Shown here: positions 1 to 10,226 of the stretch, one piece after another
Layout of the letters: every line of letters begins with the position of its first letter
How positions within the stretch are numbered: the first letter of the stretch is position 1
Origin: Lindgomyces ingoldianus
Lineage: Eukaryota > Ascomycota > Dothideomycetes > Pleosporales > Lindgomycetaceae
Length of the DNA: 64,000 bases
Direction: 5' to 3'
Assembly: GCF_010093535.1 (NCBI RefSeq)
Contig: NW_022985165.1
Coordinates: forward strand, 2,008,378 to 2,072,377
Made by a program: the position numbers and the translations under genes
The notes under the pieces: generated by a model
The model's database searches: none
The model's input: the letters and a program-made list of their open reading frames with translations, nothing else
What the model was told of the DNA's origin: nothing

Positions 1-652
1 TATTACCTTTAGCTGTTTTTATCTCTTTAAAGCTATAATAACTACTCTAGTTAATATCTAGCTTATTATAAAGCTTAACTTATTAAAGTTATACATGTCT
101 TTATTCTAAATACTGTACTTAGCTTTTATGTTAGCTACTAGGTAAAACTAGCCCTAGATAACTTTTAGATTCTTATAAAGTACTTTTTTATAATTATACT
201 TATAATTAAACTTTATTATAAACTTAGGGCAGTGCTTAACCTATATACTAGGCTAGTTTAAGCTAACCTAGCCTAAATTACGCTTTATAGGTAAAGAATT
301 AGCTATATTAGCTATAGCTATAAGCCTAGAGAGAAATCTATGTGTAATAAGCTTAAGTATGTACTTAATAACTACTTTTTTTTTAAGCTTAGTTAGATTT
401 TTTAATTTAGGCTAGCATTCTGCTTATAAAGGCTATCTAGCGCGTTAATTACTTAGTGTTATGTAAGAGACATTATAGATAGCTATAGTGTGTTATAAGA
501 AGAGTTTTAAGTCTTATTTAAAAGCCTAAAAAGTAAGCTATATTTAACATTCTTTAGAGGATTTAATCTAGTGTTGTTGTTAAGGCATTATATAGATAAG
601 TAGAGTTTAGTAGGGGCTTAGCAAAAGTGGCTGGCCAACCTGTTAGGTACGT
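1..652 (-). mobile_element. Partial Fot1/pogo-type transposon, 5' half on the minus strand
   Basis: This AT-rich block resembles, in reverse complement, the left half of the full-length Fot1-like copies at 10227 and 12095. It shares the '(g)gcttagcaaaagt' subterminal motif and the internal palindromic AGCTATATTAGCTATA motif. It ends in GTACGT followed by TA (653-654), the expected border of a Tc1/mariner-class element. The outermost terminal repeat (about 627-652) differs from the other copies: the sequence inside GTACGT reads CAACCTGTTAG where the others have a GCAACTCGCC-type end, so this may be a sister family. No open frame survives; the stop density and TpA excess fit RIP. The other end lies outside the window. 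Confidence 0.7.
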
Positions 653-654
653 TA

Positions 655-1529
655 TTATTTTTAAGAGATTGTTTTCCTGCTTCTTATATAGCAGAAGGGA
701 TAAACTATAATTAGCCTACCTTTCTCCCTCTCCCTAATAGGTTTAGGGACGGACCGTACATCCTTACCAAACCTATCCTCATCATTCGACACCCCACTAT
801 TATCCGGGTCGCGCACCTAACGCACGTCCTCATTAGCACGTGACTAGTAAGTGGAAATCGTAACAGGTGGCCGACACAACCGTGAGGTGCGTTTAATAAG
901 CTCTGAAATATCTAACAGCACATTGGTCATTACATTTGAAACACATCTCCACACGTAGGGAAGAAGCACTTCACAATATTAGTATCAGAGTATGTCGGCT
1001 GCCCTCCCTGCTTTGCAGTGCCGTGGGCTGACATACAATTGCAACTAAAGCTAATATTCGCTTGCATCCTCCGAATTGCTCATCTGCTGTAATATCTGTT
1101 CGTGGGGTAAGTTAAGGCTACGCAGTTAGACCCACGCCTGGCCACCCTTGATCATGTAGACTGTACCTAGAAGTACGTATAGTATCGAAATTTAGAACAG
1201 AAGATGCATGGATTGATGAGGCGAGGTTCCTTGGTGTTTGATATAACACGTAGTTGCAATGAATTTAATGAGAGGCATTCTATACGATTGTCTCGTCATA
1301 AAAATCGTGGAAGTTAAAAGTATACAGAGAAGAGAAGATAACACGCGCTAAATCCTAATCCAAATCGGTAGAACGCCGACTCTAACAGGAGGCCCAACAG
1401 AGTCATTCGCACCGAAGTGAGCGTTGAGGGTATATCGCAAATAAAGCACTAAAATAGCCGCGCATTATCCAAGCCGGGATGAAAAGAGAAAAGGGAGTAA
1501 ACGTCGTCTTCGTGAGGTGGCGTACGTGA
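655..1529. other. Intergenic region, 3' flank of the minus-strand gene
   Basis: No gene was recognised. Base composition becomes balanced after about 720. A C/T-rich stretch at about 720-870 ends in ATCGTAACAGGT and weakly resembles 37240-37442, which ends in the same way. Both could be remnants of related LTR termini, but I could not define borders or a target duplication. The remainder (880-1529) is ordinary sequence that should include the 3' UTR of the gene ending at 1530. Confidence 0.45.
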
Positions 1530-4074
1530 CTACGCGTTAATGATTAGGTTCCGTTGCCCGGCATCCTCGGGGAAGCTGCCAAACACGAAACGATATAGGT
1601 CCCGCATCCATGAAAACTGTTCACTTCTTGCCATCCATTGCACTGCCCTGCCTATCTCGCTGGCAGTCAATCTCCGAAGCGGTGTGGTGTGCACGGTCCT
1701 CAAGGTCGGATCGGATAGAACAAGCTTCTTGTAATGTTCGAAGAGCTTGCTTTGCCAAGGTATTGTGCCGAAGCTATTCGAAGGGAGAGCTCTGACAAAG
1801 TCTGGAAGGGGTGTTTGGCGAGAGTAACCAGTATTTATGGCTGACTTAACAATTAGTCCCTTTAAGCGAATGAGGTTCGGGTCTTCGCGTCCCGCGGTTG
1901 CTGTTGACGATGTGTGCACGGATTGAGAAGCGTCTGAGTAAGTCGATAGACTAGATGCTGCGGAAGACCAGCGATCGTGGGTTCGAGTAGCTCCTGCTTC
2001 AGGCCCTAGAATCAGTATATTCGGAACATTAGGCTCCTCTGAAGGAGAGAACTCTTCGCGATCGTCGAAGATGGTGGTTGGAGTTTCGGGATGCATCACG
2101 AGCTGACGTCTCATAGAGATGGCAGAGTGATACGATTCGTTAAGGCTCGATGAGCGGCCTGACCGTTCGGAATAGGAACTTTGTGATTGCGACACAGAAG
2201 CGGGGGCAGGGAATGTGTACTGAGACGGCCGCGGAGTCCCACGCTCAGGTCTCACCTGAGTCCAGCCTTCTCGGAAGAGGTCGCAGAGTTCCCAGCAGGC
2301 CTGGATGGCTGACCCAAGCAACTCCTCGTCCGCGGGCTTACCGTCGCGGCTATTCTGGCGGATGCTGAACAACATCTCAGCAAGAGACCAGCAAGCATGA
2401 AGAAGAGCGTCTGTTTCTTCCGGCAAAGATGTTCGCTGCTTCATCAGGCGGTGGCACAGGGTCAAGTAGAAGTCTAGGGTCCGTTCCCGAAAGGCTTCCG
2501 GCAGTGCCCGATCGTGGGCGTTATAAAGGTGGTTGTTGAGTTCAAAGCTGACCCTCAAGACCGAATCAGCTGCTTCGTCGCCCCGTTGCCGAACCTCGAA
2601 CAGGGCTTGGCAGAAATCCCGGCAAAGTTCCAGCGTGGGTTTGACCTGGCTGGCGTGATCCTCATTTCTACTTTCGTAGAGTTTTTGGCACAGCCGCCAA
2701 CAGCTTCGCCAGGCATGCTCTTGAACGTCACCTCGTCCGCCAGAATAGTGAAACATGCGCTGGCGATGGTTTTGGCTGAGCTTTGCCAATGTATTGCACA
2801 ACGTCCAGCATTCGCCTAGGGCGTCCCTTAGCGCAGCAACCTCTCGTTCCGCCTCGTTAATGTTCTGCAACGCTTCTCCCATGGTCTGCGCTCCCATAGT
2901 CTGCGTGGCCATTGTTTGGGTGCTCATTGAAATGGGTGGCGATCCATTCTGCTGTGACTGGGATGCTGCGCTGCCATCGTCTTGAAATGTTGAAGATGCG
3001 TCTGAGACGGTATTGTAGTCGTCTGTCTCGGCAATATCTGAGCCGCCTGCTAGTTAGAAGCGGGGAAATGCTAAATTGAGAAGGAACCCACCTGCTAGAC
3101 TGAGGCTAACTCTGCTCCGTCTCTTACTGCCATCTTCGACTTCCTGCCGTGTCTGCGCGCGTGGCGTGGTTCGCTCCTCGGGCCCCGCTGGTGGGAGATC
3201 GGTATCAAGGGGATACGTGTACGCAGAGGTGGCAGAAGCGTGCTGCATCTGTTTAGCCATCACCGCTGCTTGAAATGGAAGATAGTGGCAGCGGACCTTT
3301 TCATCAGGTATCATATTTGCCTCTGGTGTCTGTGGCGACACTACTGCCGTGCTATCTGACCGCGTCTCGTTGGACCCGGCGGCCGAGACAGAGACGCGAT
3401 TCTGTCAAAGATATCAGCGCCTACTTGGTGCAACTACAATTAATTTGACACTCACGAATGTTTTGAAGCTGGTGGGGGCATGGATGACCGACTGTGGCGC
3501 ATCGTCGGAATCTGCCCGGGTGCGTGGAGGAATCGCTGTGTCTAGCTTGGACGGCTACGGCGCCGTTAGAGGGATGCCCCAAATCAAATATCTTGCGTGC
3601 GTACCTTGGCCTGGCTGTCCTGGCTCGCCTGACTGGCGGGGCTGGCGATGTCCTCCATGTCCGGCGACCGCATGTCGCTCATCTCGTCCTCGCTGACCTG
3701 ATTGACCTGGGCATCGTCCTCGATCTGCAGGCAAGATTAGCCTCATCGCTTGTCGGCAGCTCTGGCTGCATCTACCTCAGTTGCGTTCGTCCCATTGCTA
3801 TCGACTGGAGAGGGGTCGACGGTGGAAGGGTATGGGCTCGGAGGCGGGACCAGATGGTCGGACGTGGTTCCTGACGACCTACGGGTTTCCATTAGCGCTG
3901 CTGGCTTGGGAGGCCTACCTGCTGGGGGGTCTGGAGAGGGTCTGGAGGGGGAGCGCACCTATTTGAAAAGACGTGCGCAAAGTTGGCCGGCGAGCTTGGG
4001 GAGTCAGTGTATGGGCTGAACGCAGACTTCAGGGCCTGTGTTGGCGAGGGCATGAGCTGTGTCGCCGTTGCCAT
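1530..4074 (-). CDS. Conserved filamentous-fungal protein with CWxLC helical repeats (six exons)
   Basis: I model six exons on the minus strand: 4074-3959, 3878-3776, 3724-3605, 3545-3456, 3401-3092 and 3046-1530 (751 aa). All five introns have GT..AG ends, reading phase is kept at every junction, and most contain a CTAAC/CTAAT-like branch site. The last intron is 45 nt (42 nt if the upstream AG at 3051-3050 is used). The N-terminal about 285 residues are low-complexity, Ser/Pro/acidic and probably disordered. Residues about 300-510 contain six spaced motifs of the form C-W-x-L-C-x-x-L (CWTLCNTL, CWRLCQKL, CRDFCQAL, LTLCHRLM, CWSLAEML, CWELCDLF), suggesting a helical repeat. After a Ser-rich linker a conserved-looking C-terminal block (about 645-745) follows, rich in Trp and Phe. 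The family may be one of the DUF families of Pezizomycotina (possibly DUF7624), but I cannot confirm the number. Its function is unknown. Confidence 0.8.
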
Positions 4075-7000
4075 GCCGCCTTCAGGATCAGGTGCAATTG
4101 CGCAGCAGCGCCAGAGTTAACTGCGCCGCGTGCTGGAAAACACCGCGAGGGCGATCTGGAGATGTCCAACTTGAGCTGCCTGCGACTGGCAACCCTAGAA
4201 GGTTGAGGCCACAAGGCTGAGCGACGAGCTCCCCCGGATGGCGAATCAGGGTGGGAAGCGCGGCGAGAGGACGTTGGGTGCAGCGCGGCGACTAGAGAGG
4301 GGGCGGAAGGGGCTTTTGAAGCAGCACACTGGGTGACTGTGCTCGCCGTGTGTGGGGACAGCAGAGGATGCGGCGATATATTTTGTTTCAATTGCGCTCT
4401 GCCTCGCGTCGAGGAATCGAGTAATGAGGCCTGCGTTGGGTGCCGCGTTGGTGCTGGTGTAACTGTCCCTCCAGAGTTCCTCCACCTGCTCGCCCGGTCC
4501 AAGTGTCTCCTCCACGCACACTAACGCAGCCCCTGCGCGCCGTCCCTTGGCGACGAGACACCAATAGGCACTGCAGGCGACATCAAGCCTCAAGGATCTA
4601 AGCGCCGGTGGACTCCCTCGCTGTCCATCACCGTCCGAGCGCACTCGAGCATCTCAGTCGGACCCCCCTAGAGTCCCGCTGCGCTGGGCCGTTGCGATGT
4701 TTGGGAAAGCCACCGACAAACGGCGTGCGCTGCATTTCTCTAATGTTTCGATGTTCTATACAGTCGCTCGGCATCGTCAGGACATGATCCAAAATCTCCG
4801 GCTGCTGACAAACAGGCTGCCTCGCCTCAGCGCTGTCCTCCACCATCACACCAGGGTCCCTTTAGATTCGCCAATGTCTTCAGCCTGCCTTAGCCCAGGA
4901 GGCCTGGACGAACGGTGCACTGTTGTGCTTATGCTAACAAGTCCTTCACCGGCAGTTTTAGCACGAGAGCAGTGCTGCAGGCACTAATGCATGAACGCCC
5001 ACACCTCACCACGACAAAAGACTCAATCATGTTCGACCTCACCGAATCTGCAGCCTTGCGGCACAGAAGAAATTCTCCCGTCTGACGGTTCGATTTCAAG
5101 TCCCAGGATCCAGTGACAACGTCTTTGCGTCGACGTGGCCGACCCGCGCCAAATGGAATGGAAGTGTGACGGCTGACTGGAACCGACACCGCCAACCTAA
5201 TCGCGGAAGGATTTGTCCCTAAAATTCACTGATCTCCGAAGACCACACCCACTTGGTTCCTGTTTCGTCGACTAAACACCTTCCAGAAAGTAAATCGGGG
5301 GCCTGATTAGCAAGTGGCTTCCCCCGTTGTTACACCCCATCACCAGAGACAACTCTCTTGCTCGTGCTGTATTCATTCCAATGTCTTGCTTCCTTTCCTC
5401 GAACATTCCCCCCTCACCGCTACTGTCAATCCTTTGGACAGGAGAAGCGAATCTTTGCTTATCATTTTACTCTGCCGCCGCCGCGCATAATTACCCGCGT
5501 TTGAGGCGTTCTAAATGAGGAAGCTAGGCGCCATCGAGGAACAAAACATCTTGGAAGACTTGTATCTCTGCACTCTCAGGTGATGGGCCGGTTGCAGCAC
5601 CGGCCCAGGCATCAAAATCTGGACTTATGAGCGTACGGAATGTTGGGAGCGGGACTTATCCTCCTTGCGGGGTCGCGGCTCGCCTTTTCCTCTTGCCATC
5701 CAACTTCCACCCTGTCTCCTTCCCTCCCCAAACTTTCCTTAGATACATCCTTCGCGATTGGTAGAATTCTAGAACCTCGGACCAACAAGACCCAACTCGG
5801 CTGTGGAATTGACATGTCAAAGTGTCAGCCAGGTCCCTCGCTGCTGCCACGTTCTTTGCTAGGCTTAACACTTAGCCTCGAATACCAGCTACTAAGGCAC
5901 TAATGACTTAAAGGGCAATGGGCGCTTACTACCCCCATATCTATGGTAAACCCTTGCATAACCAACACCTCTAAGAGGCTTCGCTACGAAAAGTATAGAA
6001 GGTATTCCCACGAAAGTTTATCGTGATGATACCTATTCATATACAGCTAGAGTGTTGAGATACCCCTACTTTCCGCTTTACGCGATACCGTATGAACAGA
6101 GACGGCAGAGTAACAGTAGCCCTCTTCAGCTTAGACCGCGCATCTTCGATTTGGACCTCCGAACCTGAGGTCAGGCATCCCACCTCTCGTAGATATCGAC
6201 TTACCAAATGCGGGGGAGTCTTGTGGCTCTCCTTCACCTGAGGATGGCCCGCTCTGCGAGAAACGCCTAGGATGTCGTGAGTGAGTATATCTCTGGAGAG
6301 ATCAGAGAGCGGGAAGCGAACTTCGATGCCTTACCGAAAATGCAAGCTAAGATGCGGCACCGATGTCTTAATTTAGGTATAAAAGGGTTATGGCAGTATA
6401 TAGCATGGCTTCGTCTTACTGAGCTCTTGCTTGGCTAATAATCCACTAAACAGTGTCCCAGTCTAGTACAGCAGAGCCGAGCCTGGAAGAAGCATCTTGT
6501 CTGCCTGGTCCCAAAATCTCGGCGACATACTACTGCCCAGCTGCGGCGTTGGGAATCGCCTAAGTTAGGCTTAAGAAAAGGTTTGATGATCCAACATCGA
6601 GATGTATATTGGGACAGGTCACAGTGTATCAAAACCCAGTAATGCACTAGAATCAGCCTCGCATAAGCGGAGGTTGTGGTGAAGTGTCTTGTTAACAGCA
6701 ATTTTCTTAGTACGCTTACTATCCTCCATCAGTTCTTCATGCACTTACACTACCTCACGTTAAACTGATGCTAGACATACGCCTTTCAAATGGGAACTGC
6801 TGACATCCAGAAAGACTAGCCATACCCCTCTGTGGTTACCAAGAACAAGTGAGCCGGTCAAAATCCTCTCAAGAACCATTTCCGATGTCACTAACGCTTC
6901 TTTGAAGAAGTAATAGTATAGCCAGACACCCCTCTCTACTGTCATACGCCAACACAGACACGCCTTCCGGCACACCAAGGCATTTGTAACTAACATCCTC

Positions 7001-7552
7001 CAACATACCGTATTCGCATATTGCTAGATCTACAGCATTAGGTCGAACAATTCACTCAAGCGTAGATGGAATCCACCTGGTTCTCAAGGGCAAGCCTGAG
7101 AAGCGCTTTCGGCCCCTCTTACGAAAGCTATTTCTGCCTTGGCTTTATTAATTAAGGGACTACTCCCCCAACACAATATGGGGTTATAAAATGCCCTAAT
7201 CAAGGGCGTTGTTCAATATTGTCTTTCGCTTAGTGGCTCTATAACTATTGAAATGCATTGCCGTATCTTCAAAACATATCGAAGCGGATTCTACCTCGTG
7301 CCTTGATCCTGCTTAACCTATCTAAATCAACAGAGTATGAATATATCCCCAACCACCTGGCCTCTCTTTTTCCTCTTCGGCCTCAATGGTAACGCAGAAG
7401 CAGGTTACGCCAGAGGAAGGTCACCAGCCAGTGCTTTTTCGATGTTCAATTTCTACGTATTTGACTCTAAGGCCAATGCCCCGAGCTTTCTTTCTTATAA
7501 GGCCCTTCTATAAACTCGATTTCTGACTATTTGTCAAAGTAGAGTAGTCAAA
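4075..7552. other. Long intergenic region without a recognisable gene
   Basis: No protein, tRNA or rRNA gene could be supported. Open frames here are short, overlap on both strands and lack consistent splice signals. The first few hundred bases upstream of 4074 presumably carry the promoter and 5' UTR of the minus-strand gene. A perfect 9-bp inverted repeat (arms TGGGCCGGT and ACCGGCCCA, 6-nt loop) lies at 5584-5607. The stretch is not AT-skewed like the repeat blocks, so it does not look like RIP-mutated transposon DNA. Confidence 0.5.
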
Positions 7553-7579
7553 GTGATCTCACAATTGCAGCCAATGAGA

Positions 7580-8105
7580 GAGCCCGAGCTGCAGAATGGA
7601 CCCCCAGATCTCAAGTATTTCAATCTCAACCTCACCTGCACGCCTCCCCACTCTCATCACGATCTGACATCACGGAGATGCAAGCACGGAACACTTTCGG
7701 TAAGCTTTCTTGAATTACTTGTTCCTCTCGTTTCTCTCTCTGAAGCAATCTAAAATTTTCGCTCAAAGTTTTCCTTCCCTAGCCATGCTGTGCAGTCTCG
7801 ATTCTCATTGTGGCGTCTAAGAGGCACTTTAAGAAACTCTTGGCCCTGCAGAACACGTCTAAGATGCGTTTTGAAATGTTACACGCACTGGAGCGTGGAC
7901 GTTTTCCTCGGGTCTTCTGGCGGGGCGGCTCGAGAACAGATCCAATCTTGTGTCACGAGGCTAGCCTAGGCTGCGAGCTGAAGTCCGCGATCTCAGGAGC
8001 GACGCCTCGCTTCTTCTTCACCTCCTTCGGTTTCTGCCTTGTGCCGTCTGAGGAGCTTCGAGCAGCTGAATCGAAATTTTCGCCCGCGCCAATCCTGCTT
8101 CCACG
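7580..8105 (+). other. Possible upstream exon(s) or 5' leader of the zinc-pair gene
   Basis: An ATG at about 7571 opens a short frame that runs to a good donor (CG|GTAAGC at about 7699). A C/T-rich acceptor (TTCCCTAG at about 7782) keeps the frame open into 7783-8361. The spliced product would overlap the start of the gene at 8106 in another frame. It is therefore more likely that this is a spliced 5' leader, or unrelated, than a separate protein. The composition shows no convincing domain. Confidence 0.2.
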
Positions 8106-9635
8106 ATGCCGCTTGTGCGCCCACATCCACAACCGGCAACGACCGCTTCACCCACCTCTTCTATATCCAAAACCCAAGTACCCCCATTCGCATCATGCAA
8201 ATTCCCCGAGTTCACAGATGAAAAGTCACAATGGTACCAGATCACCAGCCCGCATCACTACACCAATTTCGACATCTGTGCAGATTGTTACAACACGTCG
8301 CTGCAGCCCACTAATTATGCTCGTTTTATATCCCCTGCGCCTCCTAAACCAGAGGGGATGAGCACCCGCTGCGACTTCTCTGATCTCTGGGTCCGCATAG
8401 CGTGGGCATGGCTCTTTACCCATAATTACCTTGACCTCACACTGCTCGGCACTATTGCAGAGATAGAAGATCCAGAGGGCTCGTGTCCGAACTTAGACAG
8501 GCAGAACGAGGATGTTCAGAGAGGCGGCAAGTCCAGTGCCACACGGACGTGGTATTCCCTGCAAGACACGTTAACTGGAAACCCGATCGAAGACCTCACG
8601 GTTTGCTCCCACTGTATTCGCCACATCAACACGATCACCCCCAATCTTCAAGGCATATTTTTGCCTGCAGCCAGCGGTCAGCGGCTCCTCGGGACATGCG
8701 ATCTAATGGTACCATCTCACGACCGGACCCTCGCGTACCTCGACCAAATCCTCGAAGTCGCTGAGAAGACCCTGACATCCGGATACAGAGACATCCAGCC
8801 CCTAACCGCCTACATCAAACTCTGGGCACCGGTCCCTCCCTGCCCGAAGGACAAAAAGATCCCCGGTCAAAAATGCTACAATATACCATCCCGCGTCCCA
8901 GAATTTACCATCTGCGAAGAGTGCCACATCACGCACATCCGGCCCCTCCTAACCCGCACACCTTCCCATCTCTTTCTTACACAACTCTCCTCCATGCCTT
9001 CTGTTCCCCTGGTAGGATTTACATGCCAACTATACTCACCGCGACTACAGCAGTATTTCAGCGACGCGTTGTCCACAAACGATCTCGCAACTCTCCGGCA
9101 AAAGCTACAGCAGCGGGACGCCAAATTCAGGGAACTTAAGCAGAAGATTGAGTTGTTGAGGATGCAGTATGAGCAGCAGAAAATGCAGGCCAAGTTTCAT
9201 ATGGAGATGATGGTGATTAATCAGCAGAGTGCTATGAGCCAGAGCCTTGCGAGTCAGATTGCGAGTATGGGGCATTCGACGTATTATTCGCCGTCGGTGA
9301 TCGTAAGCGCACTATTTTCCTTCGTCTTTTAATTGCCCTAGGATCTTCCCCCTCACCCCCCGCTCCCTATCCTTTTGCATCCTAAGATACCATAGAATTA
9401 TGCCTGTCCAGTTCGCAAACATAATTGCCGAATTCAACCTATTCTACCTCGTCCCATCCCATCCCGTCCGCTATTATTTCATCCCATTGCTAACCGCCGT
9501 TTCCGCCTCTTCTAGCCCGATTTCCGTGCCTCAGACGCGCAGATGAACCAAGCGGGACAAGCAGAGATGCAAGCAAATATGACGATGACGAATATGCAAA
9601 TGGTAGAGAAGGAGTGGGCAGATTTCTGGGAATGA
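8106..9635 (+). CDS. Zinc-pair and coiled-coil fungal protein, function unknown (two exons)
   Basis: Exon 1 is 8106-9302 and exon 2 is 9516-9635 (438 aa). The intron 9303-9515 (213 nt) starts GTAAGC, has TTGCTAACCG as branch site and ends TCTAG; both junctions are phase 0. The start is the first ATG after an in-frame TGA 36 nt upstream. Three CxxC pairs are visible: ICADC (57-61), VCSHC (166-170) and ICEEC (269-273). Single Cys residues at 31, 89, 127, 198, 246, 257 and 307 could complete zinc sites. Residues about 325-380 form a Gln/Met/Lys-rich coiled coil that exon 2 continues with a Met/Gln-rich tail. This Cys-pair layout recalls a family of uncharacterised Pezizomycotina proteins; no enzymatic motif is seen. 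It lies 108 bp upstream of the CXXCXGXG mini-protein gene on the same strand. Confidence 0.8.
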
Positions 9636-9743
9636 GAGTTTATCTGTCTGCGTGTAAAAGTATGCGCGAGATTATGGGAAGGAGTGGGAGAGTTCGGGGT
9701 GGCGGTTGGGAAGTAGGTAGAGATTGGGAGTCTGAGCTAGGGT

Positions 9744-9992
9744 ATGGATGTGGGGACGGGGTCGAAGCAGGCCGATCCTAGCTGTTCAATTTGTCGTGGA
9801 TTTGGCTACACTGAGCGACAAGTCACAGAAAATGTGCCTTATACATGTTCTCAGTGCGGCGGGCATGGACGTGTGGCGGTGCCTAATAGTCGTACGGGTC
9901 GTACAACTTCTTGTCTTTATTGTGATGGATCAGGAACGCGCCTGCATTTAAGAACATTTATAAGAAAGTCACCCTGCGACTGCCTACGTTAA
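9744..9992 (+). CDS. 82-residue DnaJ-type CXXCXGXG zinc mini-protein
   Basis: The single open frame starts at the first ATG after an in-frame TAG at 9738. It carries three CXXCXGXG units: CSICRGFG (14-21), CSQCGGHG (35-42) and CLYCDGSG (57-64). A partial fourth, CDC (78-80), sits at the very end. In DnaJ/Hsp40 type I proteins four such units bind two zinc ions; here the J domain and the substrate-binding domain are absent. It could be a stand-alone zinc-binding protein of the BSD2/'DnaJ-like cysteine-rich' kind, or the remnant of a larger gene cut by the repeat block that begins about 30-150 bp downstream. The high Cys/Gly content is unlikely by chance, so I think it is a real coding sequence, but its role is unknown. 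Confidence 0.6.
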   Translation: MDVGTGSKQADPSCSICRGFGYTERQVTENVPYTCSQCGGHGRVAVPNSRTGRTTSCLYCDGSGTRLHLRTFIRKSPCDCLR

Positions 9993-10148
9993 TAGGGAGA
10001 CAGGAAAGGTTGCTATAGTATTATCATTGCTTTTAATCTGTCTAGAGTCTCTTTTTATTACATTATATATCTAATTTAGTCTGTTTGTTTCTGCGTGCGT
10101 TTGCTAGGTTTCTGTTAGTGTTATTTTAAGTATGCGTAATGTAGTTTA
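9993..10148. other. Transition from gene island to AT-rich repeat block
   Basis: The sequence is 3' flank of the mini-protein gene and becomes increasingly T-rich. The first transposon terminus follows immediately (TA at 10147-10148, then ACGTAC). Nothing else was recognised. Confidence 0.6.
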
Positions 10149-10224
10149 ACGTACTTCATGGGCGAGTTGCTTACACACCTAAGTTGCTTACTTTTGCTAA
10201 GACCCTACACTACTTTTTTTACAC
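10149..10224. repeat. Orphan terminal inverted repeat stub of the Fot1-like family
   Basis: This 76-bp piece repeats the first 76 bp of the element that starts at 10227, including ACGTACTTCATGGGCGAGTT, and is flanked by TA at 10147-10148 and 10225-10226. It is best read as a truncated copy or an insertion of one element into the end of another of the same family. Confidence 0.75.
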
Positions 10225-10226
10225 TA

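Noticed and set aside
4029..4502. 157-codon open frame on the minus strand upstream of the six-exon gene
   Set aside because: It overlaps the first exon in another frame, has low-complexity composition typical of chance frames in GC-rich DNA, and offers no splice sites that connect it to neighbours.
5079..5095. GGTTCGATTTC, resembling a tRNA T-loop box
   Set aside because: No matching A-box or acceptor stem could be paired around it, so it is not called as a tRNA gene.
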